From Saksenaea vasiformis B4078 (lineage: Eukaryota; Mucoromycota; Mucoromycetes; Mucorales; Saksenaeaceae): a stretch of DNA of 64,000 bases. The stretch lies in contig JNDT01001927.1 in NCBI GenBank assembly GCA_000697055.1, forward strand, positions 62,001 to 126,000, in the 5' to 3' direction. Numbering within the stretch: position 1 is the first letter of the stretch; each line of letters begins with the position of its first letter. Under the pieces are notes generated by a model. It ran no database searches and had not been told where the DNA came from. It saw only the letters and a list, made by a program, of their open reading frames with translations. A program made the position numbers and the translations under genes. Below are positions 1 through 11,454 of this stretch, piece after piece.

Positions 1-2074
1 AATACGGCTTATGGGACTCTTCCCAAAAAAAAACTTGTGTACTATAGCAAAATCAAGTCAATGATTCTTCGTTCATTTATATGGTGATAAATAACTGCTT
101 CCTGCAAATCTATAGGCGTGTATGTAATTTGTTCAATTGCGAAAATCTTATGAGTTACCCTGTTCGGAATGATACCCTGGGAACTTTAACGTGTCACTGT
201 TGAACGAATTTTTTACGCAGTTCTAAATGGACCTCGGTCCATGAAGATCTAAAGAGTGTCATATATTGAAAACGACATATGACACAAACACAACACGGAA
301 CAAATAACGTACTTTGATTATCGCACTAAAGTAAATCAAAAGGAAGCGAACAAGTGCATTTCTAAATACACCCCAATAACCTAGAGTCTCTTTACCATAC
401 AGATTATACAAAATGGAAGGTATTGCCGCTTTCCAAATAGAAACAAATCATTCGAACTAGAAGGAAAAAATGTGCGTTGATTACTGACAACGAGTGCAGC
501 AACTGTATGTGATTGCTCTCATACATCAATGCATGGGAATTTCTGTTCTGATGCGTCAAATATATCAAAGATCCTGTTGTGAGATTTCCATAAATAGGCT
601 GCTTGCTCAGATGATCTGCTTTAAGCAGGATTGAGGCCTCTCATACTCAGATAATCAGTCCAATGATGGCAAGGTACGATAGTCGTTTTTTTTTTTCTCA
701 AACCAGACGCCGTTAATAACGATTGCCAAACATCGCAATTGGCTATTGTTTTCGAATTAAGACAGAGCTCTTGAATGGATGTAATGCATATGGCGATTGG
801 TCATGAGCTCTGGAACTGGCACGCTTAAGAAATTATTTTACTAATTCTCTCGAGAGGATCGCATATCTTGATCCTTCCATAGTCCAATGCATTGTATTTC
901 TTGTACTGTTTTATCCTTGCCCAAATGCAAGGATTCCCGAGAATGAGGATGAGAGCGCTCAACCCTCATTTAGGGGCCTCGCTGCTGCACAGTCCTTAAT
1001 ATCGTCGTCCTGTGACACGATTGGTTCCCTACGTTGATTTACTAAAAGGAGTCCAGGAGAGATTTTGATCGTGCTAATATGTTCTGTAGCGTATTTCAAC
1101 GAGACAGAGGTTTAATCTTCCAAGCTTTTGTTTGATTAATGATGCTATATATCCACGTGTCTCTTTGAAGCAGGTGCTTCGTTCTTCAAGTCGCGCGTGG
1201 ATATTATTAAACGTGTTCTATTGAATCCTTCTCCGCTACAAGAATGTAAATCGCTGTACATCGTCCCAGTTCGTGTTAGTAATTTCCCACTCTGACTTTT
1301 CGATATGATCGGTATTAAATTAATCAATGCTACTAATGTTCAGAAAAGGATAAAAATCGCTTTACGGAGGCTGGTTTCTAAACGCATTCGGATCTTTACT
1401 ATTTTTGCATTTATCCGGTCGGATTGAGCGTCAACCAAAAGTGGTAATACAGATGACAGATGTACACACCTTAAACAAAGGGAAAGTAGCGGAGGCGTGG
1501 ACCCGTCGTATTATTTGGCTAGCTATGCTGACAAGCGATGATCTTGTTAGAATTCTGATATTTAAATGCATGACTTGTTTTCTAGAAGAAAATGTAATAG
1601 GGCCTCTTAGCTGAAGCAGAATTAACTGATAAATATATTTACACGGTCCTGCTACAGGAAGAGCTGGTTATACCACAGTGATCAGTAGCTCTCATAGTAT
1701 GAACAGTAGATATGCAGTGAACGGTAGGGCCGAATATAGGGCCCCAAACTATGATAACGACCCTGTTTCCTCAGGAGAAGGAATCGGTCGGGAAAATAGC
1801 AATCATTGTAAGAGAGTAATCCAGTTTCATCAATTAGGGAACATGGTCAAAAGATGCAATTGTAAATGGTTGATGTGAATGAACGAACTACGACTGACAA
1901 AAATTTATTTCGAGCGAGTATGTATTTATGTTTTTTGTCAAGCAGTAATTAAAGATGTTTGTACAAGTAGATGTGATAAGAGGCAAAAGGAAGTAGCTCA
2001 GAATTAGTTCATCAGTTCCAGCCAGATAGTTGCGTAAATAATTAAAATGTGTGTAATGGAAATATCGTCATTCC
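1..2074. other. Intergenic, no gene seen
   Basis: AT-rich sequence with only short open frames on both strands and no recognisable protein motif. Part of it is presumably the 3' flank of the minus-strand G-alpha gene that ends at 2075. I see no RNA gene or clear repeat here. Confidence 0.5.
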
Positions 2075-3250
2075 TTATAAAAGACCAACGTCGCGCAGAT
2101 TGTCGTGAACGATAATGTCACTCACAGCCGCCATGACAAACTTGATTTGATTGGTATCAGTAGCACAAGTGAAATGGGTATATACTTGCTTTGTTTCTGC
2201 TCGTGTGTTTAGCGAAACGAAGCGCTGTAATAAGTATTGGCATGCCTGCTCGTAGCTGCTTCCGCCTGTGTAATCTCCGAAATAATGAGAAAGCGGGCTA
2301 CGCTTCAGTTTTTCGGCAAATAGGTCGATCTTGTTGAGGAAGAGAATGATTGATGTCTTGGTAAACCATCGAGAGTTGCAGATGGAGTCGAACAATGTCA
2401 ACGATTCTTGTAACCGGTTCACCGAACTGTCTTCGGCCAGTACTTGATCGTACTCTGAAATAGCAACCAGAAATACAATGGCTGTTACATTTTCGAAGCA
2501 GTGAATCCATTTTTTGCGTTCTGATCGTTGGCCACCAACGTCAAACATCCGATATGTGGAATTATTAATCATAAAGGTTGTTTCTGTGATTCCAGTTGTC
2601 TTGACTCGAGAGCGAAGAACGTCCTGGTCGCTGGGTATGTAGCTTGGATGACCAATGCGGAGAATCGAATCAAAATAGCTAAGATGAAGGAAAACATGTT
2701 AGTCAGATGCACTGCATGATAGAAAGCAATGACTTACTATCTTGCAGAATCATTCAGCTGAAATCTGTTTGATTGTCGTACACATGCTCTGACACCAGCA
2801 TCATCCCATAGTGCAGCGATGGCTTCCACCAGATCGTGACTCAACTCTTCGACCTGGGTCGGCGCCTTTAAGATCATTTGACGGTGAATTTCGTTCGTGG
2901 GGTTTTGGAACTGGATATCGAGCATTTTCATTGCCTCGAGCGTAACGCGCATAGACTGAATAGTGTTGCTGAAGATGACTTCTTTGAAGCTGTCACGTTC
3001 GTCTTGTGTATATCCTCCGTCATGAATAAGTTTCATCTGTTTTAGAATGGTCGATTTTCCTGATTCACCAGCGCCTATTTTGAAGTCATCGTCAATACTG
3101 TGTATGAAAACAAAGACAATGTCTCTTTTTACCTAATAGGAGCATTTTGACTTCATTTTTTGTTTTTACTCGATCGCGCTTAATTTGGGTTTCGATTTCT
3201 TGATGGCGTTGTTTTACTTCGATGCGTTCGGCAGATTGGCAGCAACCCAT
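2075..3250 (-). CDS. Heterotrimeric G-protein alpha subunit
   Basis: GTP-binding alpha subunit that relays receptor signals at the plasma membrane. Three exons are read on the minus strand: 3250-3133, 3074-2738 and 2678-2075, with introns of 58 and 59 nt, giving 352 residues, a normal family length. The N-terminus MGCC fits myristoylation of Gly2 and palmitoylation of the cysteines. Visible G boxes are GAGESGKST (P-loop, across intron 1), RVKTTGITE (switch I), [12 protein letters not shown] (switch II), NKID, and TCATDT. The protein ends in DNLRDVGLL. The fourth residue from the end is Val, not the Cys that pertussis toxin modifies in Gi-type subunits, so this subunit should be insensitive. 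An RGS-domain gene, a possible regulator of this class, lies at the right edge of the window. Which fungal G-alpha subgroup it belongs to cannot be settled by eye. Confidence 0.96.
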
Positions 3251-5628
3251 TGTGTGATGATGATATTGATCAAAACGCGCGGAGAACAGGGTTCAATTTA
3301 AAGGTTTTGTAGTCGAACTAAAAAAGAAAAGGAGGCGTAGATAAAGGAATGAAACCGAGACGCAGGGAACGTGAGCATAATGCAGGATAATGTAGCTCAA
3401 GACCCAGCTATAAGGAGAAAAAAAAGAAAAAGAGTGCCACAAAGTTTAAAAAACTTGTAGGGTAGAAGCTTAGATCATACTGTGCAACGTTTACGGGTTA
3501 TCTCCTATCGTCACATTTAACTAATCATGCTACCGGGTATTTACGAAATATCCATCATAATTACTACGCTACATTTATCTGCACCTGTTTAACGTTTTGC
3601 GTTATGTGCGCTATGGTTTTCAGAGAAAGGTCATAGGACCCCCTGATCTCATACTCCTAAGAATCATTCCACGATACCTTTTTCTTCCCCTTCCGTTCCC
3701 GCTCCGAGACTTTCTATTTTATTTCTCCTGTATGCTGAACAAAAGGAGGAAAGCATGTAAACTTTCCTGTTCATTATTTCCTGCCATGAATTGCTTTAAA
3801 GTTGCTACTGTGCACAAAACTTACTTGAAGTGGGGTAGAAACACAGAAGGGATCGAGATACATACACAATATACCAAAAACTATGTCGTCATTGTTCTTC
3901 CTTCTCCTATGCCCTTTTTTATCATAACTTTAACGAACTACTCTCTGGGCGGCATATGCAAATATGCACCACGGACATTATGCATGCACTGACGCTAAGA
4001 CGCATTTATCTTTTTATTAATGCCCAGAAAACGTAATAATCTAAATATTATGAGCGCTTTACTGCATCCCTTACACAAGGAGTACGGTAGAACAGAGTGG
4101 ACAGTGTATATTGCGAGGTTAAATAAAATACTGCTGCTAATGGCTGCTTAGGAGCTTGCTGGTTATCAGCTGCAGTGTTACACAGAACTGTAAACAGAAG
4201 GATATATGATCTCTGCTCAGATGAGTGAGTTAGCATTGAAGTGATGTTAGTTGACCCCAAACTCTCCTGTATCTTGTGCCACACCCCATACTGTTCTACC
4301 TCGCAGCTTTGTGATCGCCTCTCGGAACGTCTTTGTGATTATCAATGATATTCGCCATACAATGATTCCGTGCGTGATATGCATGCCCCTACTACCCCTG
4401 TGGAGATCCAACATGTGTAACGTTATAATATACTGAGATGAGATCATCATAATAAGACAAACGAGGTTGTTTCACGGAATGAACAAATGATAATCTTCGC
4501 CATCCTTTCCTGTTGTCGATCAAACTGTCTACCTTTCTCTACTCCATATGATATTGCAAACCCTTGATAGCTTGGGCTTTCTCACGTTCGTGAGGCTTTT
4601 TTCTCGTAAAAAAATCTTCATTGGTTACATGCCTGTATGATCTGCGGCTCACTATATGATTTGGCGCTTCCAAAACGATCGAATCTTAGTTCCATGTTAT
4701 AAGGTTGAATGCGACCTCCGATTAGGGATATCAACGAAAACGTTGTAACTCTGAGGCATATCTTTCCCGATAGAAATTAAGTTGCCTTGGCTCCTAGAGG
4801 GTCAAGTCTGCAGATAAAAAGTCTCTACATGTGTATGAGTTCATCGTTGATATTAATTTAATAGTGTTCAGTTGTATCCACATTGTTGTCAGGGTCCAAC
4901 GACAAACTACAAGTAAAGCACCGGTTTCGGAAACGTCGACTATCTGTTGTTCTGCACAACGGCGTCCTTGACCCTGATTCATCCTTTTTTTTTTCTGAAT
5001 CGCATATTCCTTGTCAAAGCAAGGAGTGTATCTGATACCACTGCAGGAGATGATGATGAAATAGTGAAAATAGAAAGAAATAACGATCTGTGACAATTTC
5101 TGGCAATTAACGACTTCCCATTACTTTCAGGCATGCATTTATTGGTGAAAAGCTGTGAATTTTATTTTTTCCGAACTGATAGCGATCGGTTAAAAGAAAT
5201 AGTGTTCTGAATTCTACAATATATACAACCTATTGCAAGAGCGATAAAGATATCGTCTGTTTAGAGAACCTGTGAGATACTGATGGACAAAAAGAGCAGA
5301 AATGCCTCGAGACTCCTTTAGGGTCTATTCAAAGGCAACTTCGACGGTTAGTTAGCTCCATCCATTCCTTATATTTGTAGGATTGGTATTGGACAGTCAT
5401 TGTAACAATTCCCAGCAGGGAGTTAAGGTAGAAGTCTGTTCGAATCCTCACGCTCTGCGGTTTAACCGTTCCCTTTCTGGATCTGCAGAGCGTTTCATCT
5501 TGGCGGATACCGTGCCTAAATTGAATCGTAATCATTATAATGATCCTATTACATGAATTATAGGAGTTGTCGACGGAACTTGGTATCGTATTCTTATATT
5601 GAACCACATGCCCTTATTCAGGTAATGA
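3251..5628. other. Intergenic, no gene seen
   Basis: Contains the upstream region of the G-alpha gene. The longest open frame (3597-3992, plus) is rich in hydrophobic and aromatic residues and matches no family I know. No convincing gene or RNA. Confidence 0.45.
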
Positions 5629-6627
5629 TACTGTTTTGAATTATCTTTTACGCTACACTAAACAAATCTTGCGCCTCTGAAGAGACAAGTTTGCGCTAAA
5701 GAAGAATCGAATATGCGGCCATCAGTACATCAATGTTTTGTCTGAAGATTAATCAACTTACATGAACTTGGTCTCTCCAGTGGACGCAAAATTTATTCGG
5801 GCAGCATAAAAAATAATTCATGGTTAGTAAATGGATAATACTTGGATGTCGTTTCACTTACCCCCGAAGGGTAATTCCGACCATCGAAGGAGGCCAAAGC
5901 CCCGCGCCTAAAGCGGTGGGGGCGGCGAGAGGTTGGGAGTTGACCCGATGGCATTGGAGCAGCCATTTTTGAACAGCGTACAGAGGACTTGAAGCGATAC
6001 ATCGTCTGGCGATCTATTCCGGAGGATGAGCGATACTGAATGTGCGTGTGTGTGACAACGTTTACGTACTTTGAGTGTGGGCATAACGCACCAACACGGC
6101 CAAGACGGTTCGGGACAGCGGTCATGCAGCCTAAACGGCATACAAAAAATATGAGTGATCCTGGATATGTAATAAAAAGTTGACATCCGTACCGGGGATG
6201 TTTGTACCAACAGAGTCAAAGGAGAAGAAAAAAAAGGAAAAAGAAGTGCTCGCTTTAAATATGCATCACTTTCCGTTATCTGAGACATCCTTTTTGTATG
6301 AGATAAAGAACCGTACCTTTCACACACTCTTTGCATGAAATAAAAAATTCGATCACTGATTGATCGTTTGCACGAGATGGTATTCTATCTCGAAAATCAG
6401 ATAATCGAGCCCTATTTTTATCACGTCATTTGCACGAGACAATGAATTCCTGTCTCTGCCTTAGGTAATGGAAAGCTATCAATGACACAAACCTAACATG
6501 GACGAGTATGATACGAAAATCGCAGTGTCGGATAAACGTAAAAATACGTGCTCCAAGACGCAGAGTTTATCTCGAAGTAACGTCAAATATCTTCGAATAG
6601 ACGCAAATGGGTATTCAAAATCCAGTA
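5629..6627 (+). repeat. Dispersed TA-flanked repeat, copy 1 (complete)
   Basis: Full-length copy (about 1 kb) of a repeat seen seven times in this window. The left end reads TACTGTTTTGAATTATC and the right end ATCCAGTA, so the termini are imperfect inverted repeats bounded by TA. Short ACGC, TGCGTC and TTTGCGC words crowd the left end, and GACGCA/AACGCA words crowd the right end in inverse orientation. The right half contains tandem 45-60 bp subunits built around a GAGACA/CACTGAT core. It has no transposase, so it is probably a non-autonomous DNA transposon. Orientation is arbitrary but the same for all copies listed. Confidence 0.75.
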
Positions 6628-7538
6628 ATTCCGATTATTTTCGTGTCGCTATAGCATTTCAGATGTGACTGATCTATTGGCTTGTTCAAGAGGATTCACA
6701 CCGACATACTCTAAGATAATCTTTGGCGAGAATACACAAATGGCCATCGTTCTAATGGTCCTTGAAAATGTTGCAACATGTCTCCGCTCTGCACGAACAT
6801 GAGTTCTCCACCACTTTGCAATGCCTGATGCCATAAGAGTCACATCAGACGTCAGTTTGACTGAGATATTCTTATATCCATCTTAGTATAGCGCTTGACA
6901 GTAGCGTAGTAACGGCGTCACGCTTGTCTGTACGAGCTACCTTGCTTCGATAGGCTACGTGCTCTCACCCACAAGATAACGCATGGACCTGCCATTTCAT
7001 TAACATTGCGTTTCCCATATTCATAGAATATCCGATTATCCAGTTTGAAGTGTGTGCGCGTGTTGCGCCATATCTTGCGTGCGACGAGATTTTCGGGAAA
7101 TACGAAAGCATCGAGAGAGTATTCAATCCCAGATCATCTCATCTTCAAATCACTGTTAACTAAATCTTATTCCGGTTCTCCGCGGGAAAAGTTGGTACGG
7201 CGAACATTGGAATGTTTTGTACCTTCTTCCTTCGAAGAACAGTAAGCCACTTCCTGTTTTGCTGATCGTTCACACTTCTCCGACAAGCATCAATTTTATT
7301 TTCGACATCCGCTGGGTAACACGAAATTGATATGGCGGAAGTTCTCGTACTGCGTCCTTCTAACTTCTATTTTTTTTTCTTTGCCCTTTTGATATGCCGT
7401 GTTGGTTGTAGTTTCTTTAACTCGCCGCACCGTTTATTAAATAACATATATATTTTTACGAATTGTTTTTGTACATATATCTATTTACTCAGTCATCCCA
7501 CACTAAGTTAATCATTTGTCGAAATCTCGCAAGGCACG
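6628..7538. other. Intergenic and 5' flank of kinase gene
   Basis: No supported gene. The last 200 bases before the kinase start are rich in pyrimidine runs and AT, as expected for a fungal promoter and leader. Confidence 0.5.
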
Positions 7539-9721
7539 ATGGGAGCCGTATGTTGTAGAGAAGAGCACATCGATCTCGAGGGCGAAGGTAAACTGTTCCA
7601 ATGACACATGATGCCGAGATTAATTGTTCAATTAGTTGATCTTTCTCATTTCACATTGTTGCGTTCAGTCGGGAAAGGGGCTTTCGGCAAAGTGCGCGTG
7701 GTTCAGCACAAAGGCACAAAGCAACTTTACGCACTTAAATACATAAACAAAGCCAAATGTATACAAATGCGCGCTGTAGAAAATATTATTTCCGAACGAC
7801 GACTACTCGAACAGATCTGTTGTGGACTTATCGTTAATTTACGCTATGCTTTTCAAGATGACGAAAACCTTTTTATGATTTTGGATCTTATGCTCGGTGG
7901 CGATCTACGCTTTCATTTAGATCGACTAGGAGTTATGCCCGAAGAATATGTTCGCTTTTATGCGGCTGAAGTAGCAATCAGCCTTAATTACCTTCACAAG
8001 AAGAATATTGTCCACAGGTAACTCTCAGCGGGGAAAGAAATCGTAATTAAACTTTTTTTAGAGATCTAAAACCAGACAATATCTTGCTTAACGAACATGG
8101 CCATGCGCATCTGACAGACTTCAATATTGCAGTTCAATTCTCAGAAAAAAAACCATTGACTTCTGTTGCGGGATCGATGGCCTATATGGCTCCCGAGGTA
8201 CTGCAGAAACGAGGCTATTTTGCCTCTGTTGATTGGTGGTCACTTGGCGTTGTATGTTTTGAGTTGCTCTATGGGAAGGTAAATCACAGACCTCCTTTTT
8301 AAATCTCTTTTTAGTAATTATTCATTATGCAATACATTAGCGCCCATTTCGTGGAAAATCAAACGAAGCGTTACAGCAAGCTATTATGCGCGATCCTGTC
8401 AAATTTCCAGATACTGACCGAGTATCTGCCGAAGCGGTTGATTTCATCAAGGGCCTGTTAACGCGAGATATAAAGCAACGACTGGGTGTCGATGATAATG
8501 GATTTCGCCGTTTGCAGAATCATCCGTGGTTCAGAGGTATACGATGGCAAACACTAGAATCAAAAGAAGCGCAACCACCATTTGTTCCTGATGTAAGCAT
8601 CGACAATGCTCGCAATTCACCACTTACATTGCTTTGGACAGAGTAAACGCGCTAATTTTGACCCTACGCACGAATTAGAAGAGATTTTGCTTGAGGATCA
8701 CCCCTTAAAAGTACGGAAACGCAACCCAAAGCGTAGCCAAGCTTCACAAGCAAAGACATCTCAAAGCAACACAAGCGAACACCATTTGTCGGAAACGAGT
8801 CCGGAGCGACAGATGATGGAAGATAAATTTTTAGCGTTTGATTTCACCAAACCAGACGAGAACGAGAAACGAAAGAAAGAACTTGAACAGAAACGATGGG
8901 CGCAAAAAATGAGCAAAACAAACGGGGAAAAACATGGAGTCTATGCCACTGGTTATGCAAGCACTCGCAAAGCTGCTGGAACCTATAAAGCGAGTGTCTT
9001 GGATCAGATCAATCAGAAACCGACAACTCCTTTGTCTGCTGGTGATATTCTCAAACTAGAAGAACTTGCACGCATGGCACGAGCAGGCGTAGGCAGAGAT
9101 AAAGGGGCCGATTGGCGCCCTCCTTCGGGTATTTTATCTCATAGTCCTCCAGATGGCTCCCACCCACTGGACGCCGTTCAAGCACGAGATGATTATATTA
9201 TCCAGGCTGGCGGTGTCCCCCCACCTGCCCGTCCACCACCGCCCCTAGCATCGTCACCACCAGATGGTCTTTCACGACATGAGAGTCCGTTTAATGCAGA
9301 CAAGCCGCAAGATCCCCTGACGAGTTCACAGGTACGATACCGACGTCGCTCGTCTGATGCAAGTTACCAAATGGCATCATCGCCCGAAAATAGTGACCGT
9401 CCATTGATGGCAACAGGTTCATCTTCCGGAACATCCAACACCGTAGACCACAAACAAGGTGTAGAACCAGACAGTCCGCCCGATTGGATGTATGACCCGC
9501 GTACTCTCCCACCTATCCCATCGTCCGAGAAAGAGCCTCGTCCTATTTTCTCTGCACCTAAGAAAGCTTTTACAGCACCTCCCACACGGCCTCTACCAAC
9601 ACGCCTTTCCAGCGTCGCGCGGAACCACAGCACGCCACTACCACCACCCACGTCCTTGCCACCTCCTATCCCCGCTGAACTTCCGTCCTTATCCACTGTG
9701 TCTTCCAGACGACCGGCGTGA
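7539..9721 (+). CDS. STK32/YANK-type serine/threonine kinase
   Basis: AGC-group protein kinase close to animal STK32 (YANK). Five exons: 7539-7587, 7636-8017, 8062-8278, 8341-8592 and 8642-9721, with all phases agreeing, 659 residues. The N-terminus MGAVCC suggests lipid anchoring to membranes. The kinase domain shows [14 protein letters not shown] (ATP lysine), HRDLKPDN (about 143-150), DFN in place of DFG at about 163-165, MAYMAPE and [11 protein letters not shown] is normal for the STK32 family, so activity is not excluded. After the domain the phrase [13 protein letters not shown] matches the family's C-terminal segment. A long basic then Pro/Ser-rich tail of roughly 350 residues follows, with polyproline runs that could bind SH3 or WW domains. 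Animal STK32 proteins are about 400 residues, so this tail is an extension. Substrates are unknown. Confidence 0.93.
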
Positions 9722-10204
9722 ATAGAATATGTATACCATGTTTCAATATGAATTAGATGTCTTTTTAGTGTTATTGTTAAAGCATGTAAAAATGTGTCTT
9801 TATTGCAAACACGTCTTCTGTAAGCCCATTTGAGTTGTCAGTTATGTGGTAGAAATGGCTATTTGTCACCAGTCTACCATAAGTTATTTAGCGTATCTAC
9901 CACGTGGTAATACCATTGACGAGTTCAGATGGCGATTATGCATTCTATCCAGCGAATCCATCGTGTTTACAATGCCCTTATACATCCAACGAAGTCGATC
10001 ATGCCCTTTTCCGGTTATGAACGTTAAATGGTTGTTATTTGCTGAATATAGTGATCGCTACATATATGGTTGTCGTCAAGCACAGAAGACAGAGGGAGAT
10101 AATCTTACCAGCTGGATGATTTGGCTGTCAGAGGATAACGAAGTACGTAGTCAATCCAGCTGTAACATAAGCCTAAAATGTTTTGAATGCTGAAGTTCTT
10201 CATT
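9722..10204. other. Intergenic, no gene seen
   Basis: 3' flank of the kinase gene. One open frame of 115 codons (9846-10193) has no recognisable feature and is not called. Confidence 0.45.
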
Positions 10205-11164
10205 TACTGTTTATTGAACAGCTTTTTTACGCTATTCTAAGTAAACTATGCGTCCATGAAGAACCGAGTTTGCGCTAAGGAAATAATTGAATATACGGTC
10301 ATTAGTGCACGAATTGACGACAAAATAATACCGTACTTACATCAATTGGTCCCCAGATGGACGCATAATTTATTGGAGCAGCATAAAAAAATTGTTCACG
10401 GTTAGTAAATGGAAGATATTTTGATGTCCTTTTACTTACCCCGAAGGTAATCAGGCCTACAGGCCTGGGGCAAGCCCGCACCCGAGTCCAGTAGGGCCAG
10501 CATGAGGGGGTACCTGGCGACGACGGCCAGTGGTAAGAGTTACGCCGTGCAGAGGGCTTGAAGCGATGCAACGTCTGGCTAGATTCTGTTGTGGAAGTTG
10601 GATAACGCACATTGCGATAATACTTGCTTACCTGGTGGTGAACAATGGGCTACACCATAGCCAGAACGGTTCGGGACAGAGGTCATGCAGGCTAAACGAT
10701 AGACAAAAAAACATGGATAATTGTGTATGTATATAAATTGGCATCCTTACTGAGGATGTTAAAGATAACAGAGCCAAAGAAAAAAAAAAGAATATTCGTG
10801 CGTTCTTTAAAGTATGGATTATTTTGGGTGGAACATGTTCTTATCGTGAGACATGTTTATTGCTTTCCGATGGGATGCTGGGAATCTATCATTGAAGTAC
10901 CTCAATGCAAAAACAATTTCTTATTTCAATGAGACATTTCCTTACCTTGAGACATTTTTACAGCTTTCCGAAAGGATATCGAAATACCATCACTGAAGCA
11001 CCTCAATGAAAAAAACGATGTTACACAGACGCAAACTATTCCTAGGATTGACACAAAATAAACCACTTCGCGCCGCAAAGACACATCAATTTCCAGCGCT
11101 AAATGCACTTCGGCTTGAACGTAAAAGGACATAGCTGACGCAAATGCTTATTCCAAATACAGTA
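10205..11164 (+). repeat. Dispersed TA-flanked repeat, copy 2 (complete)
   Basis: Left end TACTGTTTATTGAACAGC, right end AATACAGTA, about 960 bp. The same left-half blocks as copy 1 occur in the same order: TTTGCGCTAAGG, GGTCCCCAGATGGACGC, GTAAATGGAAGATA and CTTACCCCGAAGG. The right half differs from copy 1 and carries GAGACATTT...CATCACTGAAG subunits, so copies 2-5 form a second subtype. It lies just upstream of the myosin gene. Confidence 0.75.
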
Positions 11165-11454
11165 TTCACAAAAGTTGGGGAATATTTACGCTAGTTTATA
11201 ACTTCTTGTGACGCATCTAGCATAATTAAGCACGATATAATGGTAGTATCAACTGCTGTTAAACTCTATCAATTCTTTTTTTTTTCTTTTTGGTATTCAC
11301 CACATTCCCATAATCCTTGTGCAGGAATGTGACTTGTACAGAAGCAGCATATTTCCTTTTCAGGTTTGTTTTCAAAGCATTCGTTCCCAAAGAAGAACCA
11401 AGAAAATCAAATACTTACGCTTGTTTTGTTTTCGCAACTTTTCTTTTACTTAAC

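Noticed and set aside
3597..3992. 131-codon plus-strand open frame
   Set aside because: Composition follows AT- and pyrimidine-rich DNA, there is no known motif, and no exon structure could be built around it.
5430..5460. tRNA B-box-like GTTCGAATCC
   Set aside because: No A box at the right distance and no acceptor stem pairing upstream; a chance match.
9846..10193. 115-codon plus-strand open frame after the kinase
   Set aside because: No family resemblance, no intron structure and irregular composition; treated as chance.
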